DNA of 20,281 nucleotides. Source: an uncultured Bacteroides sp. GTDB lineage: Bacteria > Bacteroidota > Bacteroidia > Bacteroidales > Bacteroidaceae. Positions 1 to 8,774 of the stretch are shown here, piece by piece. A program made the translations under genes and the position numbers. The stretch lies in contig USSR01000034.1 of NCBI GenBank assembly GCA_900557355.1, forward strand, positions 1 to 20,281. The letters run 5' to 3'. Numbering within the stretch: the first letter of the stretch is position 1; each line of letters begins with the position of its first letter. The notes beneath the pieces were generated by a model. That model was not told the origin of the DNA. It did no database searches and was given only the letters and a program-made list of their open reading frames with translations.

Positions 1-81
1 GCTTTTCAGTTCTTGGGCGTAACCCTTGCTTACGAAACATGCGATTGCAAGCAAAATGATGTACTTTAAAGTTTTATTCAT
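1..81 (-). CDS. N-terminus of a secreted protein, probably a second heparinase-type lyase (partial)
   Basis: Only the first 27 codons are present, because the gene runs off the left edge. They start at the ATG whose complement is at 79-81. The peptide begins MNKTLKY, continues with a hydrophobic stretch and ends YAQ-ELKS, a typical type I signal peptide cleaved after AQ, so the product is exported, probably to the periplasm. The start lies 59 bp after the GH88 stop on the same strand, so the two are probably cotranscribed. In the B. thetaiotaomicron heparin/heparan sulfate locus the gene next to GH88 is a PL12 heparinase III-like lyase (BT4657), and the first residues resemble what I recall of it. 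The enzyme identity therefore rests on synteny and memory; only the signal peptide is directly visible. Confidence 0.6.
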   Translation of the reverse strand, partial: MNKTLKYIILLAIACFVSKGYAQELKS

Positions 82-88
82 GATATAA

Positions 89-118
89 TTTACGATTTTA
101 CGATTTACTATTTACGAT
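89..118. repeat. Three copies of TTTACGAT between GH88 and the next gene
   Basis: TTTACGAT occurs at 89-96, 97-104 and 111-118. The array fills most of the 59-bp gap between the GH88 stop and the next start codon. It is AT-rich and forms no clear hairpin. Similar degenerate repeats are common between Bacteroides genes. No function can be read from it. Confidence 0.55.
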
Positions 119-140
119 TGAAAAGACTCTTGCTTTTGTA

Positions 141-1445
141 TTATTGGATCACTCTCAACTCTCCATTCTCAACTTTCAACTTCTTCAATTCCATGAATCT
201 CTTCAATGCTTCCAGATAATAGTAGTCAGCATAGTTCAGTGGAGTATCGATTTCAGAGCCGTTAGGCAGTGAACCGACAGAATGCATCAGAATGAAGCCC
301 TGATTGTCACCCACTTTTGCAAGATATGCGTCGCTTGACAAACTCTTCAGAATCTTTTCCGCATAATCCAGATATTTCTGTCCGTCGGGAACCATGGTGC
401 TTAGTTCGATCATGGCAGAAGCAGTGACAGAGGCAGCAGATACATCGCGCGGAGTTTCTTTAGTTACAGGAGCATCATAATCCCAGTAAGGAATGGCATC
501 CTCCGTTTTTACGCGGTCCATAATCATATTGGCTATATCCTTTGCAAAGTTCAGGAAAATGCTGTCATTTGTTTCACGGAAGCAAGCGGTATATCCATAT
601 ATAGCCCATGCTTGTCCGCGTGCCCATGAAGAATCATCGTTCTTTCCTTGGAAAGTTTGTTTGCTTTCCACTGTACCGTCGTTGTTATAGCTTATTACAT
701 GCCAGCAGGTATAATCCGGACGGAAGTGATTATGCATGGTGGTCATAGCATGTTTGATAGCAATGTCTTTGTATTTATTGTCACCTGTCGCTTTTGCTAC
801 ATTAAACAGAAGATCGAGGTTCATCATATTGTCGATAATAACCGGGAAGTTCCATGTTCCGAAATCCCATGAACGGATAGCACCGATAGAGTCGTTGAAA
901 CGACCGCAGAGGTTATCGGCAGTTTCTCTCATCACAGCAGCGATGGTATCGTTAGGTGAAAGACGTTCTGCATTGCCATAGCTGCAGTTGACCATGAATC
1001 CCAAATCATGCGTACCTTTATAATAGCGTACCGGATTCAGAAGATTGGTATATTCGATTGCTTGAGTTTTCAGTGTATCGTTTCCTGTCAGTTCGTATGC
1101 ATACCATAATGAACCGGGGAAGAAACCACTTGTCCAGTCATAAACGTTGCAGAGACGGCGTTTGCCTAGCTGGTCAGCAGTAGGTTGTGCGCGTAGCGAA
1201 TCTTTGAATGTTAATGAATCTCTTTCCAACTGACGGCAAAGGAAATCCATGTCATAACCTGTACGGATGGAGCGTGGCAGCATTCCTGTACCACTAACTT
1301 CTTCAGCAGAAAGTTGTAATTGGGCGGAAGCTACATCCAGTCCTTTTTTTATCCAACTGTAGTCTTCCTTTGGAGCTGTCTGGCACGACGCGAGTGCAAT
1401 ACTAACCGAAGCAAAGAGAACAAGTTTCATTTTCATGTTATTCAT
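141..1445 (-). CDS. GH88 unsaturated glucuronyl hydrolase, lipoprotein
   Basis: This 434-residue product matches glycoside hydrolase family 88, which hydrates and opens the 4,5-unsaturated uronic acid left at the non-reducing end by polysaccharide lyases. A lipoprotein signal ends in LAS-C with Cys21 as the lipidated residue. The two family aspartates are visible as D147 in HDLGF and D205 in IIDNMMNL. Their 58-residue spacing is close to that of Asp88 and Asp149 in Bacillus unsaturated glucuronyl hydrolase. A DWTSGFFPG motif lies at 103-111. In this locus it would act in the periplasm on lyase products of heparin or heparan sulfate. It has its own -7 box 37 bp upstream of the ATG, so it starts a second transcription unit. 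One oddity is that the last dozen residues (about KLKVENGELRVIQ) are encoded by a low-complexity repeat at 151-185, not by family-like sequence. Confidence 0.92.
   Translation of the reverse strand: MNNMKMKLVLFASVSIALASCQTAPKEDYSWIKKGLDVASAQLQLSAEEVSGTGMLPRSIRTGYDMDFLCRQLERDSLTFKDSLRAQPTADQLGKRRLCNVYDWTSGFFPGSLWYAYELTGNDTLKTQAIEYTNLLNPVRYYKGTHDLGFMVNCSYGNAERLSPNDTIAAVMRETADNLCGRFNDSIGAIRSWDFGTWNFPVIIDNMMNLDLLFNVAKATGDNKYKDIAIKHAMTTMHNHFRPDYTCWHVISYNNDGTVESKQTFQGKNDDSSWARGQAWAIYGYTACFRETNDSIFLNFAKDIANMIMDRVKTEDAIPYWDYDAPVTKETPRDVSAASVTASAMIELSTMVPDGQKYLDYAEKILKSLSSDAYLAKVGDNQGFILMHSVGSLPNGSEIDTPLNYADYYYLEALKRFMELKKLKVENGELRVIQ
151..185. repeat. Degenerate CTCAACT repeat forming the 3' end of the GH88 gene
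   Basis: On the plus strand this stretch reads as near-repeats of CTCAACT, CTCCATT, CTCAACT and TTCAACT. On the coding strand it gives AAGTTGA/GAGTTGA units. Such strings are frequent between Bacteroides genes; here one lies inside the reading frame and supplies the C-terminal tail of GH88. Confidence 0.55.
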
Positions 1446-1481
1446 TTTAAGTGATTGTTTTTAGAAGTTTTGTAACTGATG

Positions 1482-1489
1482 CAAAAGTA
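1482..1489 (-). promoter_or_regulatory. -7 box of the GH88 promoter
   Basis: The minus strand reads TACTTTTG, a full match to the Bacteroidetes primary sigma -7 consensus TAnnTTTG. It lies 37 bp upstream of the GH88 ATG, giving an expected 5' leader of about 30 nt. No TTTG -33 element is seen at the usual distance, which fits a promoter that depends on an activator. Confidence 0.6.
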
Positions 1490-1518
1490 ACCGAAAGGCA
1501 AAACTTTCCGTTGCAGGA

Positions 1519-1541
1519 TTGTCCAAAAGGAGTTCGAACTC
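1519..1541 (-). promoter_or_regulatory. Candidate HTCS operator upstream of GH88
   Basis: The plus strand holds TTGTCCA at 1519-1525. One helical turn (11 bp) later a degenerate GAGTTCG begins at 1530. The same layout, TTGTTCA-N4-TTGTTCA, starts at 11043 upstream of the lyase gene. In both promoters the site starts exactly 37 bp from the first base of the -7 box. The second half lies in a perfect 12-bp palindrome, GAGTTCGAACTC (1530-1541). The position just upstream of -33 and the 11-bp period suit an AraC-type output domain such as that of the HTCS. The assignment is inferred. Confidence 0.4.
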
Positions 1542-1582
1542 TGCTTTTCAAGTTTTGATTTTGTTGAAAAAGGTTTTAATTT

Positions 1583-1616
1583 TCTCCAATATGCCCTAAT
1601 TAAGGCATATTGGAGA
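1583..1616 (-). terminator. 13-bp hairpin after the susD-like gene
   Basis: Perfect arms TCTCCAATATGCC (1583-1595) and GGCATATTGGAGA (1604-1616) enclose an 8-nt loop. The hairpin begins 9 bp beyond the SusD stop codon. In the direction of transcription it is not followed by a clean T-run, so it may be a weak terminator or a 3'-end-stabilising hairpin. It separates the SusD transcript from the GH88 promoter. Confidence 0.5.
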
Positions 1617-1625
1617 GAATGAGGA

Positions 1626-3299
1626 CTATTCCCAATTCGGATTTTGATTAAATTTAATCATCAAGTCCATGTCTCTTTGTGGAATGGGAAATAGTTCATG
1701 CTTACCTTTTACAGTATGTCTGTAAACAACATAATTAAATTCAGTTTCCGCAGTCCACCAGTTAAGCAAATCATTGTATGTTTTTTGAATAGTTTCATAA
1801 TATATTCCCCAGCGGATTAAATCCATGCGGCGGTGTCCTTCAAAAGCCAGCTCATAAGCTCTTTCTTGATAGACTGCTTTACGAAAATCTTCTTCATTTA
1901 AATCTTTTAAATCACAAATACTCGTCTTACTAGGATTACCAAATCCACGACGGCGCACCATATTGATCGCTTCATAAGCTTCATCAGTAGGTCCATGTTT
2001 CCATTCATTCAAAGCCTCTGCGTAAAGTAAAAGTACATCTGCATAACGTAGGAAATACCAATTAACATTCGATTTATCGTTATTGATTAATTTACTGGTG
2101 GTTACATATTTTTCAATGTCCCATTTAGCAGGTGTATAATTTTGTTTTTCTTTTTGTCCTTTACTGGGGTCTTTGTCTTTTTCTTTAGCAGAATAATCTG
2201 TATCATTTTTTCCTTTTGTCCAAAGTACTTTATCATCATCGTATTTATAATTGGCAACGGAAAGATCGCAACGCAAGTCTTGAGGATGTTCACGCCATTC
2301 TGTTACGAAAGTATGCACCACTTTCACATTTCCTGCGCAACTTCCACGCTGTCCTGCGATTGATGTGGTTTTAACTCCATTCCATTTTCCAATACGGCCT
2401 ACAGGATCACTGTTTCCTGAAACGGTAGGGGAGTAAAATGATATTTCGATCAAGCTTTCTGTTGGGTCCCAAACCCCGTTACAAGTGTTTTTCCATAATT
2501 GTTCGTAATCAGATAGAAGAGCATGTTTGCCGGATTCTATTAAAGTACGGGCGGTTTTAGCGGCTTCTTCCCATTTTGACTCATCATATATAGGATATCC
2601 TGCCCATGTGGCGTAAACTTTTGATAATAAGCCTAGAGCAGCTCCCCTGGAAAAACGATAGCTGTTATCGATGCGGTATTGGTCATCTTGTGCATAGGGC
2701 AGTATTCTACTAGCGTAAAGCAGGTCATCTTCGATGAATTCATACACTTTTTCCGGTTTTACTTGAACAAATGTTCTTGGATCTTGTTTCGACATTTCTG
2801 TATTGGTCATAAGAGCAATATTACCATATCTGCGCACTAATTCAAAGTAAAACATAGCTCTTAAAGCTCTTGCTTCAGCTATATATAAAGTGGCCAATTG
2901 CCGGTCGGTATCTGAGTATGTATTTATTTTGCTTGAGATTCTTTCTAGAAAATCATTCGCATTATAAACACCGGCATACAAAGATGACCAGGTAGTTTGT
3001 ACTTCCGATTGAGTGGTAGGAAATGCATTGGCTGGTATGATACGATAGTTTTCCGTACTATTTCCTTCTGCCTGCTCCATATCTGTTCCTAAATTGAACA
3101 ATATAGATAAATGATAGCCATATTGTCCATCTTCTATGGTTGAACGATAAACGCCTTGTAATACAATCTCTGCCTCTTTAGCATCTCGCATAAAGTTTTT
3201 CTTTTCTACATCGGTGCTGGTTTCTTCGTCTAATGTGCAAGAATTAAAAGGTAATGCACATATTACTGATATTGCTATATAGTATAGAATCTTTTTCAT
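1626..3299 (-). CDS. SusD/RagB-family surface glycan-binding lipoprotein
   Basis: This outer-membrane lipoprotein acts as the lid of the SusC channel and binds incoming glycan. The chosen ATG (3297-3299) gives 557 residues and a clean lipoprotein signal, MKKILYY...FNSC, with Cys21. An in-frame ATG at 3368 exists, but it lies inside the susC-like gene and would put 23 extra residues ahead of the signal. Family marks include an alpha-helical TPR-like N-terminal half (YIAEARALRAMFYFELVRRYG), the YADVLLLYAEALNE segment and the C-terminal LFPIPQRDMDL...NQNPNW signature. It starts 16 bp after the SusC stop, so the pair is cotranscribed. Heparin/heparan sulfate specificity is inferred from the neighbouring lyase and GH88; nothing in the protein itself shows it. 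Confidence 0.95.
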   Translation of the reverse strand: MKKILYYIAISVICALPFNSCTLDEETSTDVEKKNFMRDAKEAEIVLQGVYRSTIEDGQYGYHLSILFNLGTDMEQAEGNSTENYRIIPANAFPTTQSEVQTTWSSLYAGVYNANDFLERISSKINTYSDTDRQLATLYIAEARALRAMFYFELVRRYGNIALMTNTEMSKQDPRTFVQVKPEKVYEFIEDDLLYASRILPYAQDDQYRIDNSYRFSRGAALGLLSKVYATWAGYPIYDESKWEEAAKTARTLIESGKHALLSDYEQLWKNTCNGVWDPTESLIEISFYSPTVSGNSDPVGRIGKWNGVKTTSIAGQRGSCAGNVKVVHTFVTEWREHPQDLRCDLSVANYKYDDDKVLWTKGKNDTDYSAKEKDKDPSKGQKEKQNYTPAKWDIEKYVTTSKLINNDKSNVNWYFLRYADVLLLYAEALNEWKHGPTDEAYEAINMVRRRGFGNPSKTSICDLKDLNEEDFRKAVYQERAYELAFEGHRRMDLIRWGIYYETIQKTYNDLLNWWTAETEFNYVVYRHTVKGKHELFPIPQRDMDLMIKFNQNPNWE

Positions 3300-3315
3300 T
3301 GTACTTAATTTATTA

Positions 3316-6300
3316 TTAAAATTGAATATCAAGCCCAAAAGTAAATACTTTACTCTTTGGATATGCACCCCAATCTAGTCCAGGAGTCATCGGATTGCTC
3401 CCTGCTGTACTTACTTCCGGATCATAACCACTATATCCTGTAACACAGAATAAGTTTTGTCCTGTAGCATAAACACGAAGTCTGGATACATAGAATTTAC
3501 TTGTCCATTTTTTAGGTAAAGTATAACCTAATGTTATATTTTTCAAACGAAGGAATGAACCGTCTTCTACAAAACGTGAATAGACATCATTGGTAATGTA
3601 TCCATTATATAAAGGTACTTTATTGGATGCATTGGTCGGACTCCAGCGATCCGCTACTTCAGCCAGCATATTTCTACGTCCGCTTCTTGATTGAGTTGAA
3701 TATAGACGGGTTGCATTATAAACGTCATTGCCGTAATTGAATTGTAGCATGAAACTGAAGTCAATCCCTTTATAATTTAGTGTATTGGTGATACCTCCAT
3801 ACCATTTGGGGATTGCAGAACCGATGACAGTACGGTCTTTGGTTGTAATTTTACCATCTCCGTCTTGATCTTTATATTTTACTACACCCGGTCTTAAAGG
3901 CTCTTTTGTACTATAGCGCGGGTCATTAACGACTCCGTCTTTTAAATACAATGTAGGATCGCCTGGTTTTGTGTAAAAATCAGAACTTTGGTAGATCCCA
4001 TCAAACTCATATCCATAGATCAATCCTAAAGATTCACCGACTTTGGCTATGTAATCATATGCGGTGAAGTTGCTGTCGAATCCGGAACGTGCATACATCG
4101 CATCTACACCGGAAGCAAGTGACTTTAATGTATTTTTGATAAATGATATATTAAAGTTCGTATTCCAAGTAAAATCTCTTGTTTGTATGTTAATACTGTT
4201 CACATTTAATTCAAATCCTTTATTTTGGATCTTACCAATGTTCTGCATTTGTGAGTTAAAACCTGTAATGTGTGCAAGTGACTGAGCTAGCAAGAGGTCT
4301 TTTGTGTTTTTGATAAAGAAGTCTGCTGTAATATTTAGGCGACTATCAAAGAACCCAAGATCTACACCTAAGTTCACAGTATTGGAACCTTCCCATTTCA
4401 GGTTAGCGTTTTTGAGTTGTTTCGGTGTCAATACCGTTACTGTATTATTACCTACTCCATATTTACTGGCTTCATATAAATCTAATGATAAATAGTTTGA
4501 AATACGGTCATTACCGACAGTACCCCAACCGAAGCGAACTTTAAAGTTTGACAACCATTTTATATCTTTCATGAATGCTTCTTCAGAAACACGCCAAGCA
4601 GCTGAGAAAGAGGGAAAGTAACCCCATTTATTCTTTTGGGAGAATACAGTAGAACCATCTGCACGTATTGTCGCTGTTAATAAATAGCGATTGTCATAAT
4701 TATAGTTACCACGGGCGAAGAAGGATAGTAGCATCTTGTCACTATAGCTGGAGCTCACTTTACTAGGAGTAGCTCCGATGCCTAAATTGTCATTGCCCAG
4801 ATTATCAAATGGGAAATCCATCGCTTCTCCTAATAGATATTCGCTGCTTTTGAATGAAACTTCATGGCCTAACATCACATCATAAGTATGTTTTTTAATT
4901 TTTTGTTTCCATGTGATGTTATTATAATTAGTCCAACGTACGTCGCGTCCCATTTGAGTTCGGCCATACGGTTTTTCTCCATTACGATATGCTTCTTTAG
5001 AACCAGTTTTGTAAAAAATGTCAGTTCTGCTGTCAGTTGTATTATAAGTACCAGCTGTCTTAAATGTTAATCCTTTAATAATTTGCCAGGTAACAGATGC
5101 ATTGGCTGACCACATTTCTCCACGTTTATCATTAGTAACGGATTCGGTTTGCATGACAGGATTGACTTGCGCAAGGCTTTCTCCAGTCTCTAGCATTTCA
5201 GGGTCAATAGCAGAATTTAATAATTCTTCATCTGTCAGCTTCAGACCACCTGTTGGACGTGCACTTAGAATTTGTGCTAACATATTAAAACGTCCGGAGT
5301 CTGCGGAAGTTCCCACGCCTTTACGGTTCGTTTGTGCGTAATTAACAGTTGTATCAAAAGTGATGTTTTTTGTTATCTTTTGATTAAAGCGAATTTTACC
5401 TGTCGTTTTATCAAATCCACTATTCTTAAAAATACCATTTTCAATATAACGGGAAAATGAAGCTGTATATTTGGTATTATCACTACCGCCTGAGATGGAT
5501 AGATTATGGTCTTGTGACCATGTCGGATTGAAAGTCTCTTCTTGCCAGTCTACTCCTTTCATTCCGATATAATCTTCCGCTGATTGATAAAGATAAGGAA
5601 TTCCATTATCATCATTTCCTGATTTATAGTAGGAATTTGCATATTCGGGTTTTATTTCTCCTTGCAATTTAACGAATTCATAAGGAGAAAGTACATCTAA
5701 CATTTTTGAAATCTTACGATAACTTGCAGAGCCGTTGTAGTTAATTACAGGGCGTCCTACTTTACCTGACTTGGTGGAAACCATAACCACTCCATTGGCT
5801 GCGCGCGCACCGTAGATAGCGGCAGAAGAGGCATCTTTTAAAACTTCTATAGATTCAATATCGGAGTTCGATAAATAATCGATATTATCTACTTGAAAAC
5901 CATCTACGATATAAAGTGGAGAAGCATCTCCTGTTAAAGTACCTACACCACGGATGTTGATATTAAATCCAGCTCCCGGTGTACCGTCGGTTTGGGTAAT
6001 TTGTACTCCGGCAATTTGTCCTCCTAAAGCTCCCATAACAGAACTGCTTTTATAGCCTTCAATGTCTTTGGAAGCGACGGATGCAACAGAACCTGTCAAA
6101 TCACCTCGCTTCATGGAACCATATCCGACAACAACAACTTCGTCTAAAGTTTTATTATCTGGTACCATTTTAACATTCATAGGAGATTGTCCGGTATATT
6201 TAATCTCCTGGGTTTTATATCCAATATATGAGAAAGATATTATTGAACCTTTTGAAGTTGTTAACGTAAAGTTTCCGTCGAAGTCAGTAATAGCACCAGT

Positions 6301-6489
6301 AGATGCACCTTTTACCATAACTGTTGCTCCGATAAGCGGAGTGTCTGTTTCATCTACAACAACACCTTTTACAGTTATGTTCTGGGCTTGTAAGCTGATT
6401 GTGAAAATCAGTGCTAAGAGGGTGATATACCCTCTTAGTTTTATTGATTTAGTGATTGTATTATACATAGTTAATGATGTTTTGCTCAT
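3316..6489 (-). CDS. SusC/RagA-family TonB-dependent glycan transporter
   Basis: At 1057 residues this is the usual length for an outer-membrane SusC barrel that imports oligosaccharides using TonB energy. Reading from the N-terminus, a signal peptide is probably cleaved after LQAQ (residue 36). A carboxypeptidase-regulatory-like domain follows at about 38-110 (VKGVVVDETDTPLIGATV). Next come the TonB-interacting DEVVVVGYG motif at 116-124, a plug domain at about 125-242 (IRGVGTL, PLYIVDG, ASSAAIYGARAANGVV) and a long beta-barrel ending in a terminal Phe (FGLDIQF). The first ATG overlaps the stop codon of the upstream gene by one base (TAATG), which suggests translational coupling. A second in-frame ATG at 6468 would also leave a complete signal peptide, so the exact start is uncertain by seven residues. 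It is cotranscribed with the SusD-like gene. Confidence 0.95.
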   Translation of the reverse strand: MSKTSLTMYNTITKSIKLRGYITLLALIFTISLQAQNITVKGVVVDETDTPLIGATVMVKGASTGAITDFDGNFTLTTSKGSIISFSYIGYKTQEIKYTGQSPMNVKMVPDNKTLDEVVVVGYGSMKRGDLTGSVASVASKDIEGYKSSSVMGALGGQIAGVQITQTDGTPGAGFNINIRGVGTLTGDASPLYIVDGFQVDNIDYLSNSDIESIEVLKDASSAAIYGARAANGVVMVSTKSGKVGRPVINYNGSASYRKISKMLDVLSPYEFVKLQGEIKPEYANSYYKSGNDDNGIPYLYQSAEDYIGMKGVDWQEETFNPTWSQDHNLSISGGSDNTKYTASFSRYIENGIFKNSGFDKTTGKIRFNQKITKNITFDTTVNYAQTNRKGVGTSADSGRFNMLAQILSARPTGGLKLTDEELLNSAIDPEMLETGESLAQVNPVMQTESVTNDKRGEMWSANASVTWQIIKGLTFKTAGTYNTTDSRTDIFYKTGSKEAYRNGEKPYGRTQMGRDVRWTNYNNITWKQKIKKHTYDVMLGHEVSFKSSEYLLGEAMDFPFDNLGNDNLGIGATPSKVSSSYSDKMLLSFFARGNYNYDNRYLLTATIRADGSTVFSQKNKWGYFPSFSAAWRVSEEAFMKDIKWLSNFKVRFGWGTVGNDRISNYLSLDLYEASKYGVGNNTVTVLTPKQLKNANLKWEGSNTVNLGVDLGFFDSRLNITADFFIKNTKDLLLAQSLAHITGFNSQMQNIGKIQNKGFELNVNSINIQTRDFTWNTNFNISFIKNTLKSLASGVDAMYARSGFDSNFTAYDYIAKVGESLGLIYGYEFDGIYQSSDFYTKPGDPTLYLKDGVVNDPRYSTKEPLRPGVVKYKDQDGDGKITTKDRTVIGSAIPKWYGGITNTLNYKGIDFSFMLQFNYGNDVYNATRLYSTQSRSGRRNMLAEVADRWSPTNASNKVPLYNGYITNDVYSRFVEDGSFLRLKNITLGYTLPKKWTSKFYVSRLRVYATGQNLFCVTGYSGYDPEVSTAGSNPMTPGLDWGAYPKSKVFTFGLDIQF

Positions 6490-8762
6490 TATTTAATAAA
6501 TTTTTTGTCAAACCATATGATGATAGGTGCTATTTTCTTTCCATTTTTTAATGATTCTCCGGTTTCTGTTGTATCAACGGTGACATTTGTAAGGAAAGTC
6601 ATTTCTCCAACCATAATTCCATTAGCATATTCTCCATTACTATTTTTCCAGATATTCGGACTGATATGTATAGTCAGGTCATTAGGAACTACATAGGCTA
6701 ATGCTACGGATAGTCTATCCGATTGATTAGGTAATTTCTTACTATGGCTCATGTCGTATACGCTGCCGTAATATGACATCGGATTCCTAGACCCGGTTGA
6801 TAGTTTTATATCCATAGCTTTATAATATGTAGTCCATAGTTCATTTAAGAATGAACCGGCAGTTCCGGGTGCTCCTTTTACTAAAGTGCCTTCTGTGGGA
6901 TAGTAGTTAAATGAACGGCGGTAATCTAATGCGAAATTAGAAGTTGTAGTTATTCCGTTAACTGTAACCAACGGAACTGTTGAATTACCACCATTTTTCG
7001 GATCAGCTTGGAAGACAAAAGGATTATAATGGATATGTACTCCATTATTTGCTTTTAAGTCATAATGAATAAATACAAGAGTTGTTTGAGATATCTGGCT
7101 ATCTTTATCTGTTCCGGCTGTTGCTGTAACATAACAAAATCCTATTGTATTTGCTTTGACTTCATTTTTATCTGCGGGCCATGTAGCTTCTTGATTGAAA
7201 CTGATTTTTCCTGTATTGCTATCGATTGTTAAGTTGTCACAATTATTTCCGTTCTTGATGCTCCATGCGACCGATACATTCCCTTTAAGCCCTGTTTGTG
7301 GACTTGGGAAAGTGAAGCTTTTTAATGTAGCATCCGCATTAGCTTCATTATCTTCTGTAATTCTAAATTGATTAGCATTATTTTCTTCTGGTACATCAAT
7401 GTTGTTTCCATAACGAATATCAGTGAAGTAATTAGGATTCTCAATGATATTCAGAGTAAATGTTGCATCTGCAGGATTTTCTGCGTTTTTAGAGTTAGTC
7501 GCTCTCACGGTAAGAGGATAATTTCCTTGTGGAATAGTATTCCCTTTTTCTACAGAAATTGTTCCGGTTTGGGCGTCAAATTCTATCTGCCCCTTTAATG
7601 CATCCGGTTCATTAATCAAGCTGAATTGGATATTATCTCCTTTCAACCCTTCCTTAGGACTAATGGTGAACTTTGAATATTGATATTTATCAATACTTGT
7701 TTCATATTCGAATCCTGAAATTGGCTCAATGTATTCTACGACTTGTAGTGTAAATGCATTATTGAAATCTTCTTCTCCAAAATTGTTTTTAACATGTATT
7801 GAGATGACATAGTTATTTCCACTTTGCAATCCGTGGTCTTTGTCAACGGAAAGAACTCCGGTAGTTGGATCTATTTTAATTTTATCTGTTGTAGGGGTAA
7901 TATTTTTTATAGAATATTCTATTCCTTCTAATGAACCTTTAAGTGCAGGCGCATTACTCTGAAATGAGGTCTTTCCACTTTTGTCGTTTTCAGCTTCTAG
8001 CATATCTTCGTTAGGAGTGTACTCCAAACCAAAAGGTGCTGACGTGACATTTATTTCTAGTGCATTCTCAAATATTCCTTCATCTTCAGAAGAAGCTCCG
8101 GTTGTTAGTTTTAATGAGATGTTATAAATACCGGGAAGAAGTGCTGTGCTACCTTTGATAATACTTATTTTTCCACTTTTAGTGATGTCGAAGTATTTTG
8201 AATAGTCACTTTTGGCAATCTCATATTTGGTAATGGTTACATGATCTCCATCTGTCTTGACTTGCGCTGTTGGTAGTTCTACTTCACTTGTTTCATCAAT
8301 AATATCATTATATTTGACTTGGAGTTTGTTGGGTTCCACTGTAATTCCATCGGGGACGGCCTTCAAAAAGTTTATTTCTACAATATCTTTAAATTCATAA
8401 TAATTCCCTCCGGATATGCATGATATGGATAATTTATATAGGCCAACTTGCATATCTTTGGTGCTATTTATAGATATGAATCCATCATTCGGGTCGATAG
8501 TAAAACAATCTCCGGAATAGGCTTCACCTTTTAAAGTAACTTTGGTTATAGCAAAGTCAGAAGGTGTATTTCCTTTATAAGTTGGGCTACTAATTCTTCC
8601 ACTCATCGAAGGACCTATATCAGTCATGCCTGAGTAGAATATTGTGAATTTAGTAGAATCGGTAGTTTCTGTATCATCACAAGATGTATAAACTACACCC
8701 ATTATAACTATCATCAGACTCATTATAAGCCTTGATTTGGTTTTTAATAATGTATGTTTCAT
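6489..8762 (-). CDS. Surface glycan-binding lipoprotein with five cadherin-like repeats
   Basis: The 757-residue protein starts with a lipoprotein signal ending VYTS-C (Cys28). After it come five modules of about 100 residues. Each carries an I/FD-x-x-x-G-x-I/L-S motif: IDPNDGFISI at 89, FDITKSGKIS at 191, IDPTTGVLSV at 297, FDAQTGTISV at 395 and IDSNTGKISF at 513. Each motif precedes a G-x-Y-x-L/I-x-V type strand, as in cadherin-like/Ig-like folds. The last roughly 190 residues (570-757) do not repeat and are the likely glycan-binding domain. This layout suits an SGBP that holds its binding site away from the membrane. The B. thetaiotaomicron counterpart at this position is BT4661, which as I recall is an SGBP for heparin/heparan sulfate. 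It lies 12 bp after the lyase and overlaps SusC by one base. It comes before susC/susD; SGBP genes usually follow them. Confidence 0.85.
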   Translation of the reverse strand: MKHTLLKTKSRLIMSLMIVIMGVVYTSCDDTETTDSTKFTIFYSGMTDIGPSMSGRISSPTYKGNTPSDFAITKVTLKGEAYSGDCFTIDPNDGFISINSTKDMQVGLYKLSISCISGGNYYEFKDIVEINFLKAVPDGITVEPNKLQVKYNDIIDETSEVELPTAQVKTDGDHVTITKYEIAKSDYSKYFDITKSGKISIIKGSTALLPGIYNISLKLTTGASSEDEGIFENALEINVTSAPFGLEYTPNEDMLEAENDKSGKTSFQSNAPALKGSLEGIEYSIKNITPTTDKIKIDPTTGVLSVDKDHGLQSGNNYVISIHVKNNFGEEDFNNAFTLQVVEYIEPISGFEYETSIDKYQYSKFTISPKEGLKGDNIQFSLINEPDALKGQIEFDAQTGTISVEKGNTIPQGNYPLTVRATNSKNAENPADATFTLNIIENPNYFTDIRYGNNIDVPEENNANQFRITEDNEANADATLKSFTFPSPQTGLKGNVSVAWSIKNGNNCDNLTIDSNTGKISFNQEATWPADKNEVKANTIGFCYVTATAGTDKDSQISQTTLVFIHYDLKANNGVHIHYNPFVFQADPKNGGNSTVPLVTVNGITTTSNFALDYRRSFNYYPTEGTLVKGAPGTAGSFLNELWTTYYKAMDIKLSTGSRNPMSYYGSVYDMSHSKKLPNQSDRLSVALAYVVPNDLTIHISPNIWKNSNGEYANGIMVGEMTFLTNVTVDTTETGESLKNGKKIAPIIIWFDKKFIK

Positions 8763-8774
8763 TTCTTAGATATA

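Noticed and set aside
89-185. Possible CRISPR-like array from short repeats near the left edge
   Set aside because: The units are only 7-8 bp, irregularly spaced and degenerate, with no spacers or cas genes.
3300-3368. Upstream in-frame start for the susD-like gene (ATG at 3368)
   Set aside because: It lies inside the susC-like gene and would put 23 unrelated residues before a clean lipoprotein signal that begins at 3299.
6062-6496. 144-codon plus-strand frame opposite the SusC plug and N-terminal domains
   Set aside because: It is antisense to highly conserved SusC motifs and has no independent evidence.
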